Assembly (NCBI GenBank): GCA_009780985.1
Contig: WQYZ01000025.1
Span: forward strand, 1 to 35,318
DNA length: 35,318 bases
DNA from: Oscillospiraceae bacterium
GTDB taxonomy: Bacteria; Bacillota; Clostridia; Oscillospirales; WRJC01
Direction of reading: 5' to 3'
This document shows positions 23,664 through 32,187 of the stretch, in pieces; position 1 is the stretch's first letter; each line of letters begins with the position of its first letter. Both the position numbers and the translations under genes were made by a program. The notes below the pieces were generated by a model, which was not told where the DNA came from, did no database searches, and was given only the letters and a program-made list of their open reading frames with translations.

Positions 23664-23771
23664 TCGCAAATAACGTTTAATTAATTTAAAATCGGGACGA
23701 TAAATATTATACATAAATATGCAATAATATAAAAACAATAATAATATTAATAAAAAGGATTGTGAAAAATT

Positions 23772-24524
23772 ATGCTGTATACGTACATCAAACAGAATTA
23801 TGAATTTACAGACGAGGATAAAAAAAACTGTCTCAGGACATTTGAAATTATGCTCGAAATTACGCAAAAATTAAAGAAAAACGGAATTTTATCTTTGGAA
23901 ACTGACCTTGATTCCTATGGGAATCCTTTTCTGCGCAAAGCTATATCTCTTATGATTGACGGCTTTGACGCCGAACAGATAAACAGTATTCTTGAAAAAC
24001 ATATGATTTTCGGGGATTATACAAGTAAAGAAGTTTTGGAACGGCTTTTGATAAAAGAAGGAATCAGTTTAATATTGTACGGACACACCACGTTCAGCGT
24101 CTATATGAATCTGTCGGCTTTTTTCGGCGAGGATTACATTGACGAAACCGAACGCGTCTATGAAAATTTTATCAATTCGACAATAAATAAATTTTACCGT
24201 CAAATAAGAAACGGAATAAAGTACTTTCCGAACAGGACGAATTTATTGGAATCCGAAATCAAAAGTTTAAGCGACGCCGATATTCAGAAAATATTGCATC
24301 ATTTGGAATTCGACGAACTTGTTTTGACAGTAAACGGCTCGTCCGCATATGTTTCTGAGCGGATTTTAACTAACATATCCAAGAAATATGCCGATGATAT
24401 ATTGCAAATCATAGCTTTCGATTATAATTATAAAAGATATAACGATGTTGAGGCTGTTATACATATGCAAAACAAAGTGTTGGCTCTTTGCAAACATGAA
24501 AAACACGCGGGCGTTAAAAAATAA
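23772..24524 (+). CDS. Soluble MotA-like/FliG-like fusion protein
   Basis: The 250-residue protein combines pieces of two flagellar motor parts. Residues 24-78 (FEIMLEITQKLKKNGILSLE...DPFL-like NPFLRKAISLMIDGFDAEQINSILE) resemble the cytoplasmic segment of MotA (ARREGLLALE...FLKNGL..AVDG). Residues 88-124 (VLERLLIKEGISLILYGH...LSAFFGEDY) resemble the MotA tail (MIEGVLSVLEG...LLMYLP). The two membrane helices that lie between them in MotA are missing. Residues 160-242 (SLSDADIQKILHHLEFDELVLTVNGS...ILTNISKKYADDIL) resemble a FliG C-terminal/middle domain (DDRSIQRLLQEVDSESLLIALKG...NMSQRAADIL). No hydrophobic helix is seen, so it should be cytoplasmic. No other motility gene is in the window. 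It precedes corA by 46 nt. Its function is unknown. Confidence 0.72.
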   Translation: MLYTYIKQNYEFTDEDKKNCLRTFEIMLEITQKLKKNGILSLETDLDSYGNPFLRKAISLMIDGFDAEQINSILEKHMIFGDYTSKEVLERLLIKEGISLILYGHTTFSVYMNLSAFFGEDYIDETERVYENFINSTINKFYRQIRNGIKYFPNRTNLLESEIKSLSDADIQKILHHLEFDELVLTVNGSSAYVSERILTNISKKYADDILQIIAFDYNYKRYNDVEAVIHMQNKVLALCKHEKHAGVKK

Positions 24525-24570
24525 AATTACCGAACTTATTTCGGTATAGATAGGTAACAGGGGTCAATGT

Positions 24571-25425
24571 ATGGCTGAATTTATGCAGTATGAAGACGTT
24601 GATCGTTTGCCGGTCGATAATTTGATTATTCGGCACATCAAAAATAAAAATGCAAATAAATTTGAGGCTTTTGATGATTTGGATTTGATATGCTTTGATT
24701 TATTAGATATTTTCGACATGAGCAAAGAGACGGAAAAGATTACTGTCTGTCAGACGGCAGAGCAGGTTTATTATATCTGCGAAAGTTTGGAAACGTCAGA
24801 CAAACTGAAAACATTTTATCAGGCAACCCGGATAAACAAAACAACTCCGGCAACTCCGGATACCGTGCCGGCAAAAGAACTGTATGGATTTTTTGCGTTT
24901 CTGTTAAAAGACGATATTGATAAAATGGACGACTTGGAAGAACGTATCACAGATATGGAAGATGTGCTTTTAAAAGACAATAAAACTGATTATACCGTTG
25001 GGATTATATCTTTCAGAAAAGAGCTTCTGCGTCTGAAAAGATATTACGAACAATTAAGCCAGGTTTTCGACGGCATAATCGAGAATGAAAATCATTTTAT
25101 TGACGAAAAAAACATAAAATATTTTAAATTTCTCGATCAGAGAGCGGACCGGCTGCTTTCGCATATTGTAAACTTACGCGATTATATAACACAGGTGAGA
25201 GAGGCGTATCAGGCGCAGATTGATATAGAGCAGAACCGTCTGATGAAAATATTCACTGTGATTACCGCCATATTCCTGCCGCTGACGTTAATTGTCGGCT
25301 GGTACGGAATGAATATGAAAATACCTGAATACGGGTGGAAATACGGCTATTTATATGTGATTGTGTTCAGCGTTGTCGTAGTTGTCTTGATGATAGTCTA
25401 TTTCAAGAAGAAAAAATGGTTTTAA
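24571..25425 (+). CDS. corA: CorA-family divalent metal transporter
   Basis: The 284-residue protein has a long cytoplasmic alpha/beta and helical N-terminal domain. Two C-terminal membrane helices (IFTVITAIFLPLTLIVGWYG and YGYLYVIVFSVVVVVLMIVYF) flank the signature YGMN, the selectivity loop of CorA pentamers. The stalk helix IEQNRLMKIFTVITAIFLPLTLI is typical. CorA proteins carry Mg2+, and sometimes Co2+, Ni2+ or Zn2+; the ion is not decided here. AGGGGT precedes the ATG by 6 nt. The gene follows the MotA/FliG-like fusion by 46 nt and may share its transcript. No Mg riboswitch fits in the gap. Confidence 0.9.
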   Translation: MAEFMQYEDVDRLPVDNLIIRHIKNKNANKFEAFDDLDLICFDLLDIFDMSKETEKITVCQTAEQVYYICESLETSDKLKTFYQATRINKTTPATPDTVPAKELYGFFAFLLKDDIDKMDDLEERITDMEDVLLKDNKTDYTVGIISFRKELLRLKRYYEQLSQVFDGIIENENHFIDEKNIKYFKFLDQRADRLLSHIVNLRDYITQVREAYQAQIDIEQNRLMKIFTVITAIFLPLTLIVGWYGMNMKIPEYGWKYGYLYVIVFSVVVVVLMIVYFKKKKWF

Positions 25426-25465
25426 TGCTATAATATTTTTTATATAAGGTCTGAATAAATTAATT

Positions 25466-27409
25466 ATGGGAAATTGTCGGAAAAATAAAATAATAAATCT
25501 CGGCATAGTCGCGCACGTTGACGCGGGCAAAACCACCCTCACAGAACAGCTTTTACTCGCGGCAGGCGCGATAAGAGAAGCCGGAAACGTAGACGACGGC
25601 ACCGCGCATACTGATTTTATGGAAATAGAACGCAAAAGGGGCATATCAATCAAAGCCGCGTCTACTGTCTTATCGTGGCGGGACTGTGATATAAATCTTA
25701 TAGATACCCCCGGTCATACGGATTTTGCGGCGGAAGTCGAACGGTCCGTATGGGTTGTGGACTGCGTCGTATTTGTCATATCAGCCGTCGAAGGCATACA
25801 GGCTCAGACCGAGGTTATCTGGAAAGCCCTGAAAAACCTGAATAAACCCGTGATATTTTTTATAAACAAAACAGACAGGCTCGGGGCAAATCCCGAAAAA
25901 ATCTTCGACGATATTAAAAATAAATTTACGAAAGACGTCGAGACGTTTGAAAATACAGACGTCTCCAAAAATATTTTTACACAGCAAATCGAAGAAGCAG
26001 TCTGCGAAAAAAACGATGTTTTATTGGAAAAATATCTTGACGGTAAAATTTCAGAATCAGATAAACAGGAGATCTCGGACGAGTTGAAAAAGCAGTTCGC
26101 AGAGTGTCAAATTTATCCGGTTATGCAAGGCTCGGCTATATCAGGTAAAGGCGTGCCGGAGATTCTCAATCTGATATGCTATATATGCCCCGATTCCAAT
26201 TTAACCGGCGATCCGGACGACGAAGCGTCCGGGGTTATATTTAAAATAGAGCATGACAAACAGTCCGGGCGGCTCGCTCATGTGAGACTGTATTCAGGCT
26301 CGATAAAAAACAGAGACGTTATTCACAATAAAACAAGCGGTCTCGACGAAAAAATCGTGCAGATCCGCAAAAATAAACTAAACAAAGCCATAGACACCGG
26401 ATTTTTGACTGCGGGCGATATTGGCGTCATATGCGGCTTCTCTAACGCCAAACTCGGCGATATTATCGGCGCGGGCAAAAATATCCCGCCATCGTATAAA
26501 ATTGCCTCGCCGCTTCTGCGCGCGAAAATCACCCCGTCGGACGACAGCAAATATCCCGAACTTGTCGCGGCGATTTCCGAACTTGCCGCCGAAGACCCAT
26601 TGCTCGAAATGTATTGGGTGCAGGACGAAAGGGAACTTGTCGTCAATGTCACGGGGCTTATTCAGATAGAGATTTTGGAAAGCATAATCGCCGCAAGATT
26701 TGATATAGACGCAAAGTTTTCAAAGCCGTCGGTTATATATAAAGAAACGCCGACAAAACCCGGTTACGGCTTCGAGGCGTACACAATGCCCAAACCCTGC
26801 TGGGCGATTATTAAATTTTATATAGAGCCTGCAGAGAGAGGGCGCGGACATACTTACAAAAGCGAAGTCGGGGACAATAAAATCTGGTACAGATACCAGT
26901 CCCAGATAGAACAAGCAATTCCGGACTCGCTCAAACAGGGTCCGCTCGGCTGGAATGTCACGGACCTGCATATAACGCTTGTGGACGGGGAATCGCACTT
27001 CTTGCATACGCACCCGCTTGATTTTATGATGACTACGCCCATGGCGATGATGAGGGGGCTTGTGGACTGCGGAACGACGCTTCTTGAGCCTATGCTGGAT
27101 TTCAGGATAACCGCAGACGAGAGTTTAAGCAGTAAAATAATAGGCGAAATAATCGCCATGCGCGGCACATTCGAATCGCCGACGATAATCAACGGGAATT
27201 TCACGATAGAGGGCAGGTATCCCGCCGCGACAAGCACCGATTTTCCGGTTAGATTAGCCTCGATAACATCCGGGCGCGGAACTCTCGCGGCGGCGTTTTC
27301 GGGATATGAGCCGTGTCCGCTTGAACTCGGCGCAACGACGCCGTACAGGGGAGTAAATCCGCTCGACAGGGCGAAATATATTCTGCATATACGGCACGCT
27401 TATAAATAA
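25466..27409 (+). CDS. Tet(M)/EF-G-like translational GTPase
   Basis: The 647-residue protein has the size and domain order of ribosomal-protection GTPases. G motifs are AHVDAGKTT (residues about 16-24), RGISI, LIDTPGHTDF, NKTD and GSA. EF-G-type domains II-V follow, with SGVIFKIEHDK, ASPLLRAKI, VTGLIQIEILESIIAARFDID, and a domain V ending ATTPYRGVNPLDRAKYILHIRHAYK. It resembles Tet(M)/Tet(O) more than EF-G in length, but the C-terminal part differs from Tet(M) as I recall it, so it may be a housekeeping ribosome-rescue or stress GTPase. Resistance is not claimed. The Shine-Dalgarno site is weak. No conjugative element genes surround it. Confidence 0.85.
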   Translation: MGNCRKNKIINLGIVAHVDAGKTTLTEQLLLAAGAIREAGNVDDGTAHTDFMEIERKRGISIKAASTVLSWRDCDINLIDTPGHTDFAAEVERSVWVVDCVVFVISAVEGIQAQTEVIWKALKNLNKPVIFFINKTDRLGANPEKIFDDIKNKFTKDVETFENTDVSKNIFTQQIEEAVCEKNDVLLEKYLDGKISESDKQEISDELKKQFAECQIYPVMQGSAISGKGVPEILNLICYICPDSNLTGDPDDEASGVIFKIEHDKQSGRLAHVRLYSGSIKNRDVIHNKTSGLDEKIVQIRKNKLNKAIDTGFLTAGDIGVICGFSNAKLGDIIGAGKNIPPSYKIASPLLRAKITPSDDSKYPELVAAISELAAEDPLLEMYWVQDERELVVNVTGLIQIEILESIIAARFDIDAKFSKPSVIYKETPTKPGYGFEAYTMPKPCWAIIKFYIEPAERGRGHTYKSEVGDNKIWYRYQSQIEQAIPDSLKQGPLGWNVTDLHITLVDGESHFLHTHPLDFMMTTPMAMMRGLVDCGTTLLEPMLDFRITADESLSSKIIGEIIAMRGTFESPTIINGNFTIEGRYPAATSTDFPVRLASITSGRGTLAAAFSGYEPCPLELGATTPYRGVNPLDRAKYILHIRHAYK

Positions 27410-27427
27410 AAATTTACACAATTTTGC

Positions 27428-27456
27428 TTGATATTTTTATTTTTGTATCATATAAT
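27428..27456 (+). promoter_or_regulatory. Promoter of the two-gene membrane protein operon
   Basis: TTGATA (27428-27433) and a perfect TATAAT (27451-27456) lie 17 nt apart, about 43 nt before the GTG start of the next gene. Confidence 0.72.
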
Positions 27457-27498
27457 AAGTGCAAATAAATAAAAAATTAATAAAGGGTGGTGTTTTTA

Positions 27499-28278
27499 GT
27501 GGCATGGGCATCATTTTTCCCGTCGTTTGTGGCGTCTATCGTTGAGTTTGTCGAGGCTCTGACGATTGTCTTGGCAGTCGGCATGACAATCAACTGGAAG
27601 AGCAGTTTATGGGGCGCGGTTGCAGGAGCGGGCGCGCTGTCAGTTATTATCGCGATATTCGGCGCGGCGATTCTGCAGATACCGATTGATATTCTGCGGT
27701 TTGTTATCGGCGTTATTCTTATCTTGTTCGGATTGCAGTGGCTGAAAAAATCCATACTTCGATACAGCGGACACAAAGCGCTTCACGACGAGGAAGAAAT
27801 ATACAAAAGAGAAGTGGAAGAATTAAAATCGCGCGGGGAAAATCATACAAAGTTCAATAAATTCGGCTTTATTACGTCTTTCAAGGGCGTACTGTTGGAA
27901 GGATTGGAAGTCGCGTTTATCGTCATCAGTTCAGCCGCCGCAGTAAAAACCGCCTCGACCGGACTTGTATACGCCGTACTTGGCGCGGCGGCAGCATTTG
28001 TATTAGTTGTAGTTCTTGGCGCAATCGTACATAAGCCGCTTACTTTAATCCCTGAAAACACGCTGAAATTCGCCGTTGGCGTAATTATCACGTCTTTCGG
28101 CACATTCTGGTCAGGCGAAGGATTACATGTCAACTGGCCACTATCAGACTTTTTTATAATTATACTGGCGGCATTCTATCTCGCGGTCAGTTTAGGGATT
28201 ATTGCTATGCTGAAATCGCGTAAAGCGGCGCAGGAAAAAGAAACAGAGGATATATCAGAAACGGAGGGCGAAAAATAA
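27499..28278 (+). CDS. Polytopic membrane protein, putative transporter with duplicated E-x-x-E motifs
   Basis: The 259-residue protein has about seven hydrophobic segments in two halves separated by a charged loop (HDEEEIYKREVEELKSRGEN). Each half begins with an acidic helix motif: SIVEFVEALTIVLAVG and GVLLEGLEVAFIVIS. These resemble the REGLE-type helices of FTR1-like and related metal or cation transporters, with internal duplication. I think it belongs to an uncharacterised predicted-membrane-protein family (COG4280-like) but cannot confirm this. GTG 27499 is chosen because GGGTGG lies 8 nt before it; the track start at 27487 overlaps that site. The stop overlaps the next start (TAATG), so the two proteins are probably made together. 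Confidence 0.72.
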   Translation: MAWASFFPSFVASIVEFVEALTIVLAVGMTINWKSSLWGAVAGAGALSVIIAIFGAAILQIPIDILRFVIGVILILFGLQWLKKSILRYSGHKALHDEEEIYKREVEELKSRGENHTKFNKFGFITSFKGVLLEGLEVAFIVISSAAAVKTASTGLVYAVLGAAAAFVLVVVLGAIVHKPLTLIPENTLKFAVGVIITSFGTFWSGEGLHVNWPLSDFFIIILAAFYLAVSLGIIAMLKSRKAAQEKETEDISETEGEK

Positions 28279-28499
28279 TGAAAGTATTAAAAGCTGTAAA
28301 AAGGGTTTTATGGGAAATTTTCGACTTCTTCTGCGGAGACTGGTGGAATTTGATTGGACTTGCGGTAACGGTGCTGATTCTGTTTGCGATAGATAAATTT
28401 GAATTTTTAGCGTTTCTGCAACCGGCGAACTTTATCCTGTACCCGGTATTGATCGGACTGACGCTGATGTTTGCCTTAAATAAGGCGGCAAAAAAATAA
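28278..28499 (+). CDS. Small two-helix membrane protein coupled to the upstream transporter
   Basis: The 73-residue protein has two hydrophobic helices (WNLIGLAVTVLILFAI and ANFILYPVLIGLTLMFALN) with a positively charged N-terminus (KVLKAVKRVLWE) and C-terminus (NKAAKK). I do not recognise a family. The start codon overlaps the stop of the preceding gene in TAATG, which implies translational coupling and a joint role, perhaps as a small subunit or stabiliser of the putative transporter. It is followed by a hairpin and then a strong terminator. Confidence 0.75.
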   Translation: MKVLKAVKRVLWEIFDFFCGDWWNLIGLAVTVLILFAIDKFEFLAFLQPANFILYPVLIGLTLMFALNKAAKK

Positions 28500-28538
28500 A
28501 CTCACGCAATAAGTGAATTCTATTCGCTTAATTGATTA

Positions 28539-28567
28539 TTGATTTTTAAATCAGAATGATATATAAT
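28539..28567 (+). promoter_or_regulatory. Promoter of the XRE/TPR regulator gene
   Basis: TTGATT (28539-28544) and TATAAT (28562-28567) are 17 nt apart. The -10 box overlaps the first arm of the terminator stem that ends the upstream operon. Confidence 0.6.
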
Positions 28568-28598
28568 AAGCTTACAAGTGCTTGTAGGCTTATTTTTT
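28565..28598 (+). terminator. Strong terminator after the membrane protein pair
   Basis: AATAAGC-t-TACAAG-tg-CTTGTA-g-GCTTATT forms a stem of about 13 bp with one internal mismatch, directly followed by TTTTT. A second hairpin (AAGTGAAT...ATTCGCTT, about 28511-28529) precedes it. Confidence 0.85.
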
Positions 28599-28630
28599 AG
28601 TTATTTATCTGGAAACGGAGGCATGATTTT

Positions 28631-29734
28631 ATGACAAATAAAATAGGCGAAAAAATAAAAAATTTACGAAAAAAGTCAAATGTTACGCAGGAAAAACTTG
28701 CAGATTACTTAGGGATTTCTTTCCAGTCGGTATCCCGCTGGGAATCAGGGGTGTGTTACCCGGATTTGGAGATATTGCCGGCAATCGCAAATTATTTCAG
28801 CGTAACCACAGACGAATTATTAGGAGTTGATATTATGAATAAACGGGGACGAAAAAGGGAAATACTGGGACAGTACAAGGAAAATTTTTCAAAAGGATTG
28901 GTAGAAGAAAATATCACGATGCTGCGAAGCGCAATAAACGAATTCCCGAATGAATATAATTTATTAAGTCATCTTGCTTTTTGTTTAGGCATTAAAAGCA
29001 AAAGAGATAAGGAATCGGAAGCCTATAAAGAATCCACGGCAATATATGAGCGTATCTGGAAAGATTGTCCCGATAATAAAATTCGTTACAATATAATAGA
29101 ATATTTGGCACGCCGTTATAAAGATATGGGCGAAAAAGGTAAAGCAATGGAACTCGCTTTTGAACTGCCAGTGATTACTCTGGACGATGTGCTTGGGGAA
29201 CTATATGAAGGCGAAGAAAAAGCAAGACATTTCAAATATCAAATATTAAAAAACTGTGATGTTATTACACGCAATATAGCATCAAATTTTGCCCAAGCGA
29301 AATATAGCGACGATACATACATGATAGGAGTACAAAAGCGAATAGAGTTGAACAAAAAAGCAATCGGGATTTTTGAAATAATTTATGAAAAAGGAGATTA
29401 CGGTTATTGTAATGAAGAAATGGCGGGATTTTATTTAAATGTAGCATCAAATTATGTGCTTTTGCAAGATTTTGACAATGCGCTCGACTGCTTAGAAAAA
29501 ACTGTCGATTATACAATAGCATACGATACTTTGCCCGAATCGTTCACACATACATCGACAATTGTTGAAGGTGATGTAGTTTCAAAAACTCAAGTAGCCA
29601 AAATTACTACTGCCAACGACAGTTATGTAATGCTGCAAAAGCTATCCGACGAAAAATATGACCCAATCCGAGAAACCGAGCGTTTCAGGGCAGTCACTGC
29701 GAAACTTGAACAATACGCGAAAAAAGAAACATAA
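28631..29734 (+). CDS. XRE-family HTH regulator with helical repeat domain
   Basis: The 367-residue protein starts with a Cro/C1-type helix-turn-helix: IGEKIKNLRKKSNVTQEKLADYLGISFQSVSRWESG, then DLEILPAIANYFSVTTDELLG. The remaining 290 residues are alpha-helical and look like TPR-type repeats (YNLLSHLAFCLG, FYLNVASNYVLLQDFDNALDCLEKTV), as in many Firmicute regulators that sense peptides or partner proteins. It probably binds DNA as a dimer; the target is unknown. GGAGG is 9 nt before the ATG. It has its own promoter and ends 5 nt before a perfect palindrome, convergent to helD. Confidence 0.86.
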   Translation: MTNKIGEKIKNLRKKSNVTQEKLADYLGISFQSVSRWESGVCYPDLEILPAIANYFSVTTDELLGVDIMNKRGRKREILGQYKENFSKGLVEENITMLRSAINEFPNEYNLLSHLAFCLGIKSKRDKESEAYKESTAIYERIWKDCPDNKIRYNIIEYLARRYKDMGEKGKAMELAFELPVITLDDVLGELYEGEEKARHFKYQILKNCDVITRNIASNFAQAKYSDDTYMIGVQKRIELNKKAIGIFEIIYEKGDYGYCNEEMAGFYLNVASNYVLLQDFDNALDCLEKTVDYTIAYDTLPESFTHTSTIVEGDVVSKTQVAKITTANDSYVMLQKLSDEKYDPIRETERFRAVTAKLEQYAKKET

Positions 29735-29738
29735 AAAT

Positions 29739-29780
29739 GTAGGGGCGACCTCACGAACGCGTTCGTGAGGTCGCCCCTAC
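29739..29780. repeat. Perfect 42-bp palindrome between convergent genes
   Basis: GTAGGGGCGACCTCACGAACG is followed directly by its exact reverse complement, with no loop. It fills the gap between the XRE gene stop and the helD stop, where it may work as a bidirectional terminator, though there is no clear T-run. Its GTAGGGGCG edge is shared with the repeat at 14278, suggesting a dispersed palindromic element. Confidence 0.88.
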
Positions 29781-29797
29781 GCATTAAATACCCCGGG

Positions 29798-32011
29798 TTA
29801 CCTCAAAAATCCCGTGGCCTCGCCCGTATGCAGCAGCGTTAGTTTGTGCAGGGCGCGCGTAATCCCGATGTATATCATCTGACGGTCCATGTCGTTTTTG
29901 TAATTTTCACTGTCTGTGTCGGGCAGAATAACGCAGTCAAACTCCAAGCCTTTGGCAAGATACGCCGTCGTTACGACTAAATCGTTCGTGAATTTCTCGC
30001 TGGTTACAGTTATCAGAGCCGTTTCGATATCCGCTTTTTCTTTCAGAAGTTTGTGCAGATTTGCGGCTTGTCTGTCCGTTTTACAGATTATGCCGATTGA
30101 TTTGAATCCTTTTGGGGGATATTCTTTTATCAATTTTATTATCTTTTCAACCTGTTCGTTATTGTCTTTACATTTGATTATATCCGGCTCGTCGCCGTGA
30201 CGCTCTATAATCTGTATTTTGTCGTTTGGAATAATCCGCCTCGCAAAATCGGTTATTTCAGTCGTTGACCTGTAACTTTTCAATAAAGTCATCGTATTGA
30301 CGGTTGTTTTCGGTATTTTTGCATATATCTCCGCGATGCCCTCCTGCGACGACGAACTTATGAACGGATTTACAAGCTGGCTGATGTCGCCGAGAATAGT
30401 CTTTTTACCCGGGAACATTCTATTAAACAAAGCGTAATGCACGGGAGAATAATCCTGCATTTCGTCTATCAATAACTGCTTGACGTATAAAAAACTGTCA
30501 ACGCCGAATAAAGTGCTTTTCAGATATAAAAGCGGCGCGACGTCATCGTATGGAATCCAGGTTGCATCAACTTTATGGGTCAGCTGCGTTTTTGCGTTGA
30601 TTTGTTTGTTTATTTTAATTTTTTTAGGCGTATACATTTTTTCCGCGCCAATATGTTTATACATATCGGCGTATAGTTTTAATATATCTTTCGAGTCTTT
30701 GAACATGGAGTATATTTTATTTGTCAGCCATATAAGTCTTATTTTGACGCGCTTTATGTTATAAAAGTCGATGATTTTGTCTATTATGTCCTCGATTATC
30801 ATATCAAGGCGTTTTTTTACAGGGAATCTTTTGTACGCGTAAAACCTGTCGTTTATATAATAATCCGAGATTTCAAACGGTCTTGTCAAATCGTATGAGC
30901 CGCGCTCGTCCTGAACATAAATAACCGTCTCAGCCTGAAAATTGTTTTTTTCGATAAACGATATATATCCGTTCATCATATCGAGAAATTCGTTTGACGA
31001 TTTGAATTTTATCCTCTCTATCAGATTTCTGTCATAATTTTCAAGAAGCTCGGATATCTGCCCGTATGAATCCTGAAATTCGCATGTTTCGTCGAGTTCG
31101 TGCTCGGCGATATCGTAGAAAGTCATCTGGAGTATCTGGTCTTCGCCGAGCTCAGGCAGGACGTTTGATATATAGTCCGAAAAGACTTTGTTCGGCGATA
31201 TAATCATCATATTTTCTGAATATATCTTGTCTTTGAGTCTGTACAAAAGATATGCCACTCTGTGAAGCGCTATAGAGGTCTTTCCCGACCCCGCAACGCC
31301 CTGTATAATCAGAACGTCGGATTTTTCGTCCCGGATAATCGCGTTCTGCTCTTTTTGAATTGTGGCGACGATATTCTTCATCTTGTCACTGGTGGCTTTG
31401 CTCAACTGTTCCTGCAAAATTTCATCATCGATAGTCAAATCGCTCTCAAACATATAATCTAATTTTCCTTCTGATATTTTATACTGCCGCTTCAGGTTTA
31501 TTTCCCCGGTTATAATGCCTTTAGGGGCAATATACTGCGCTCTACCGACCTCGTAGTCATAAAACATGCTCGCAATCGGCGAACGCCAGTCGTATATTAT
31601 ATTTTTCATGCTTTTGATATACGAATGTATGCCTATATAAATCTGAAAGTTTCCGTACTGGTCTACGATCGAGCCGCGTTTTATACCGTCCGCAGACTTT
31701 TTATCGTCAAACAAAAAAGAAATTCTTCCAAAATAGGGAGAATTAATCATCTTTAGAAATCTTCTGTTTTTTGCCACTAAACCGTAAGCCGAATCTACCA
31801 TGCTTTCGAGAACCTGTCTGTTTGCCCTGACTTCTGTCGGGTCCATTTCATAGACTTTATCGTGCATGTATTTCTGCGTTTCCTGAATATATTCGCTTTC
31901 TTTTGAAATTGCCTCCTGGATTTTTTCGCTTTCTCCTTTTAGTTCCTCAATGATTTTTGTTACATATACTTTTTCCTGCTCTTGTGTAATGTTTAAATCA
32001 GGCATACCCAT
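29798..32011 (-). CDS. helD: RNA-polymerase-associated UvrD-like ATPase HelD
   Basis: The 737-residue superfamily-1 helicase-like protein matches HelD, which uses ATP to strip stalled RNA polymerase from DNA and recycle it. It has the long N-terminal coiled coil (EQEKVYVTKIIEELKGESEKIQEAI...) that enters the secondary channel, then SPYFGRISF and YIGIHSYI. The Walker A is VAGSGKTSIALHRVAYLLYR, the DEAD-like Walker B is LIDEMQDYSPVHY, followed by TILGDISQLVNP and LKSYRSTTEI; the C-terminal motif is GLEFDCVILPD...IGITRALHKLTLLHTGE. AGGAG lies 9 nt before the ATG. A clear promoter is upstream. Confidence 0.9.
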   Translation of the reverse strand: MGMPDLNITQEQEKVYVTKIIEELKGESEKIQEAISKESEYIQETQKYMHDKVYEMDPTEVRANRQVLESMVDSAYGLVAKNRRFLKMINSPYFGRISFLFDDKKSADGIKRGSIVDQYGNFQIYIGIHSYIKSMKNIIYDWRSPIASMFYDYEVGRAQYIAPKGIITGEINLKRQYKISEGKLDYMFESDLTIDDEILQEQLSKATSDKMKNIVATIQKEQNAIIRDEKSDVLIIQGVAGSGKTSIALHRVAYLLYRLKDKIYSENMMIISPNKVFSDYISNVLPELGEDQILQMTFYDIAEHELDETCEFQDSYGQISELLENYDRNLIERIKFKSSNEFLDMMNGYISFIEKNNFQAETVIYVQDERGSYDLTRPFEISDYYINDRFYAYKRFPVKKRLDMIIEDIIDKIIDFYNIKRVKIRLIWLTNKIYSMFKDSKDILKLYADMYKHIGAEKMYTPKKIKINKQINAKTQLTHKVDATWIPYDDVAPLLYLKSTLFGVDSFLYVKQLLIDEMQDYSPVHYALFNRMFPGKKTILGDISQLVNPFISSSSQEGIAEIYAKIPKTTVNTMTLLKSYRSTTEITDFARRIIPNDKIQIIERHGDEPDIIKCKDNNEQVEKIIKLIKEYPPKGFKSIGIICKTDRQAANLHKLLKEKADIETALITVTSEKFTNDLVVTTAYLAKGLEFDCVILPDTDSENYKNDMDRQMIYIGITRALHKLTLLHTGEATGFLR

Positions 32012-32080
32012 AAAATAACGCTCCTAACTTTTACAAATTTTCACTTTTATTTTTATATATTTTTATACAACGAGAAATTA

Positions 32081-32109
32081 ATTATATCACATTACACAAA
32101 AAATTGCAA
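32081..32109 (-). promoter_or_regulatory. Promoter of helD
   Basis: On the minus strand TTGCAA (32104-32109) and TATAAT (32081-32086) are exactly 17 nt apart, about 70 nt before the helD start. The rest of the gap to the ABC permease stop is very AT-rich with no clear terminator. Confidence 0.7.
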
Positions 32110-32187
32110 TAGGTTTTATAAAATTTTTATAGTAAATGTAAAAATATTTTTTTATTGTCTTGTTTTTTTGTTATCACCTTAACTATT

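Noticed and set aside
23772-24524. Genuine flagellar motA or fliG gene
   Set aside because: There are no membrane helices, parts of both proteins are combined, and no other motility gene is in the window.
24525-24570. Mg2+ riboswitch upstream of corA
   Set aside because: The 46-nt gap is too short to hold a known Mg2+ riboswitch.
25466-27409. Acquired tetracycline resistance gene tet(M)
   Set aside because: Length and domains fit, but the C-terminal part differs from Tet(M) as I recall it and no mobile element is present, so only a family-level call is made.
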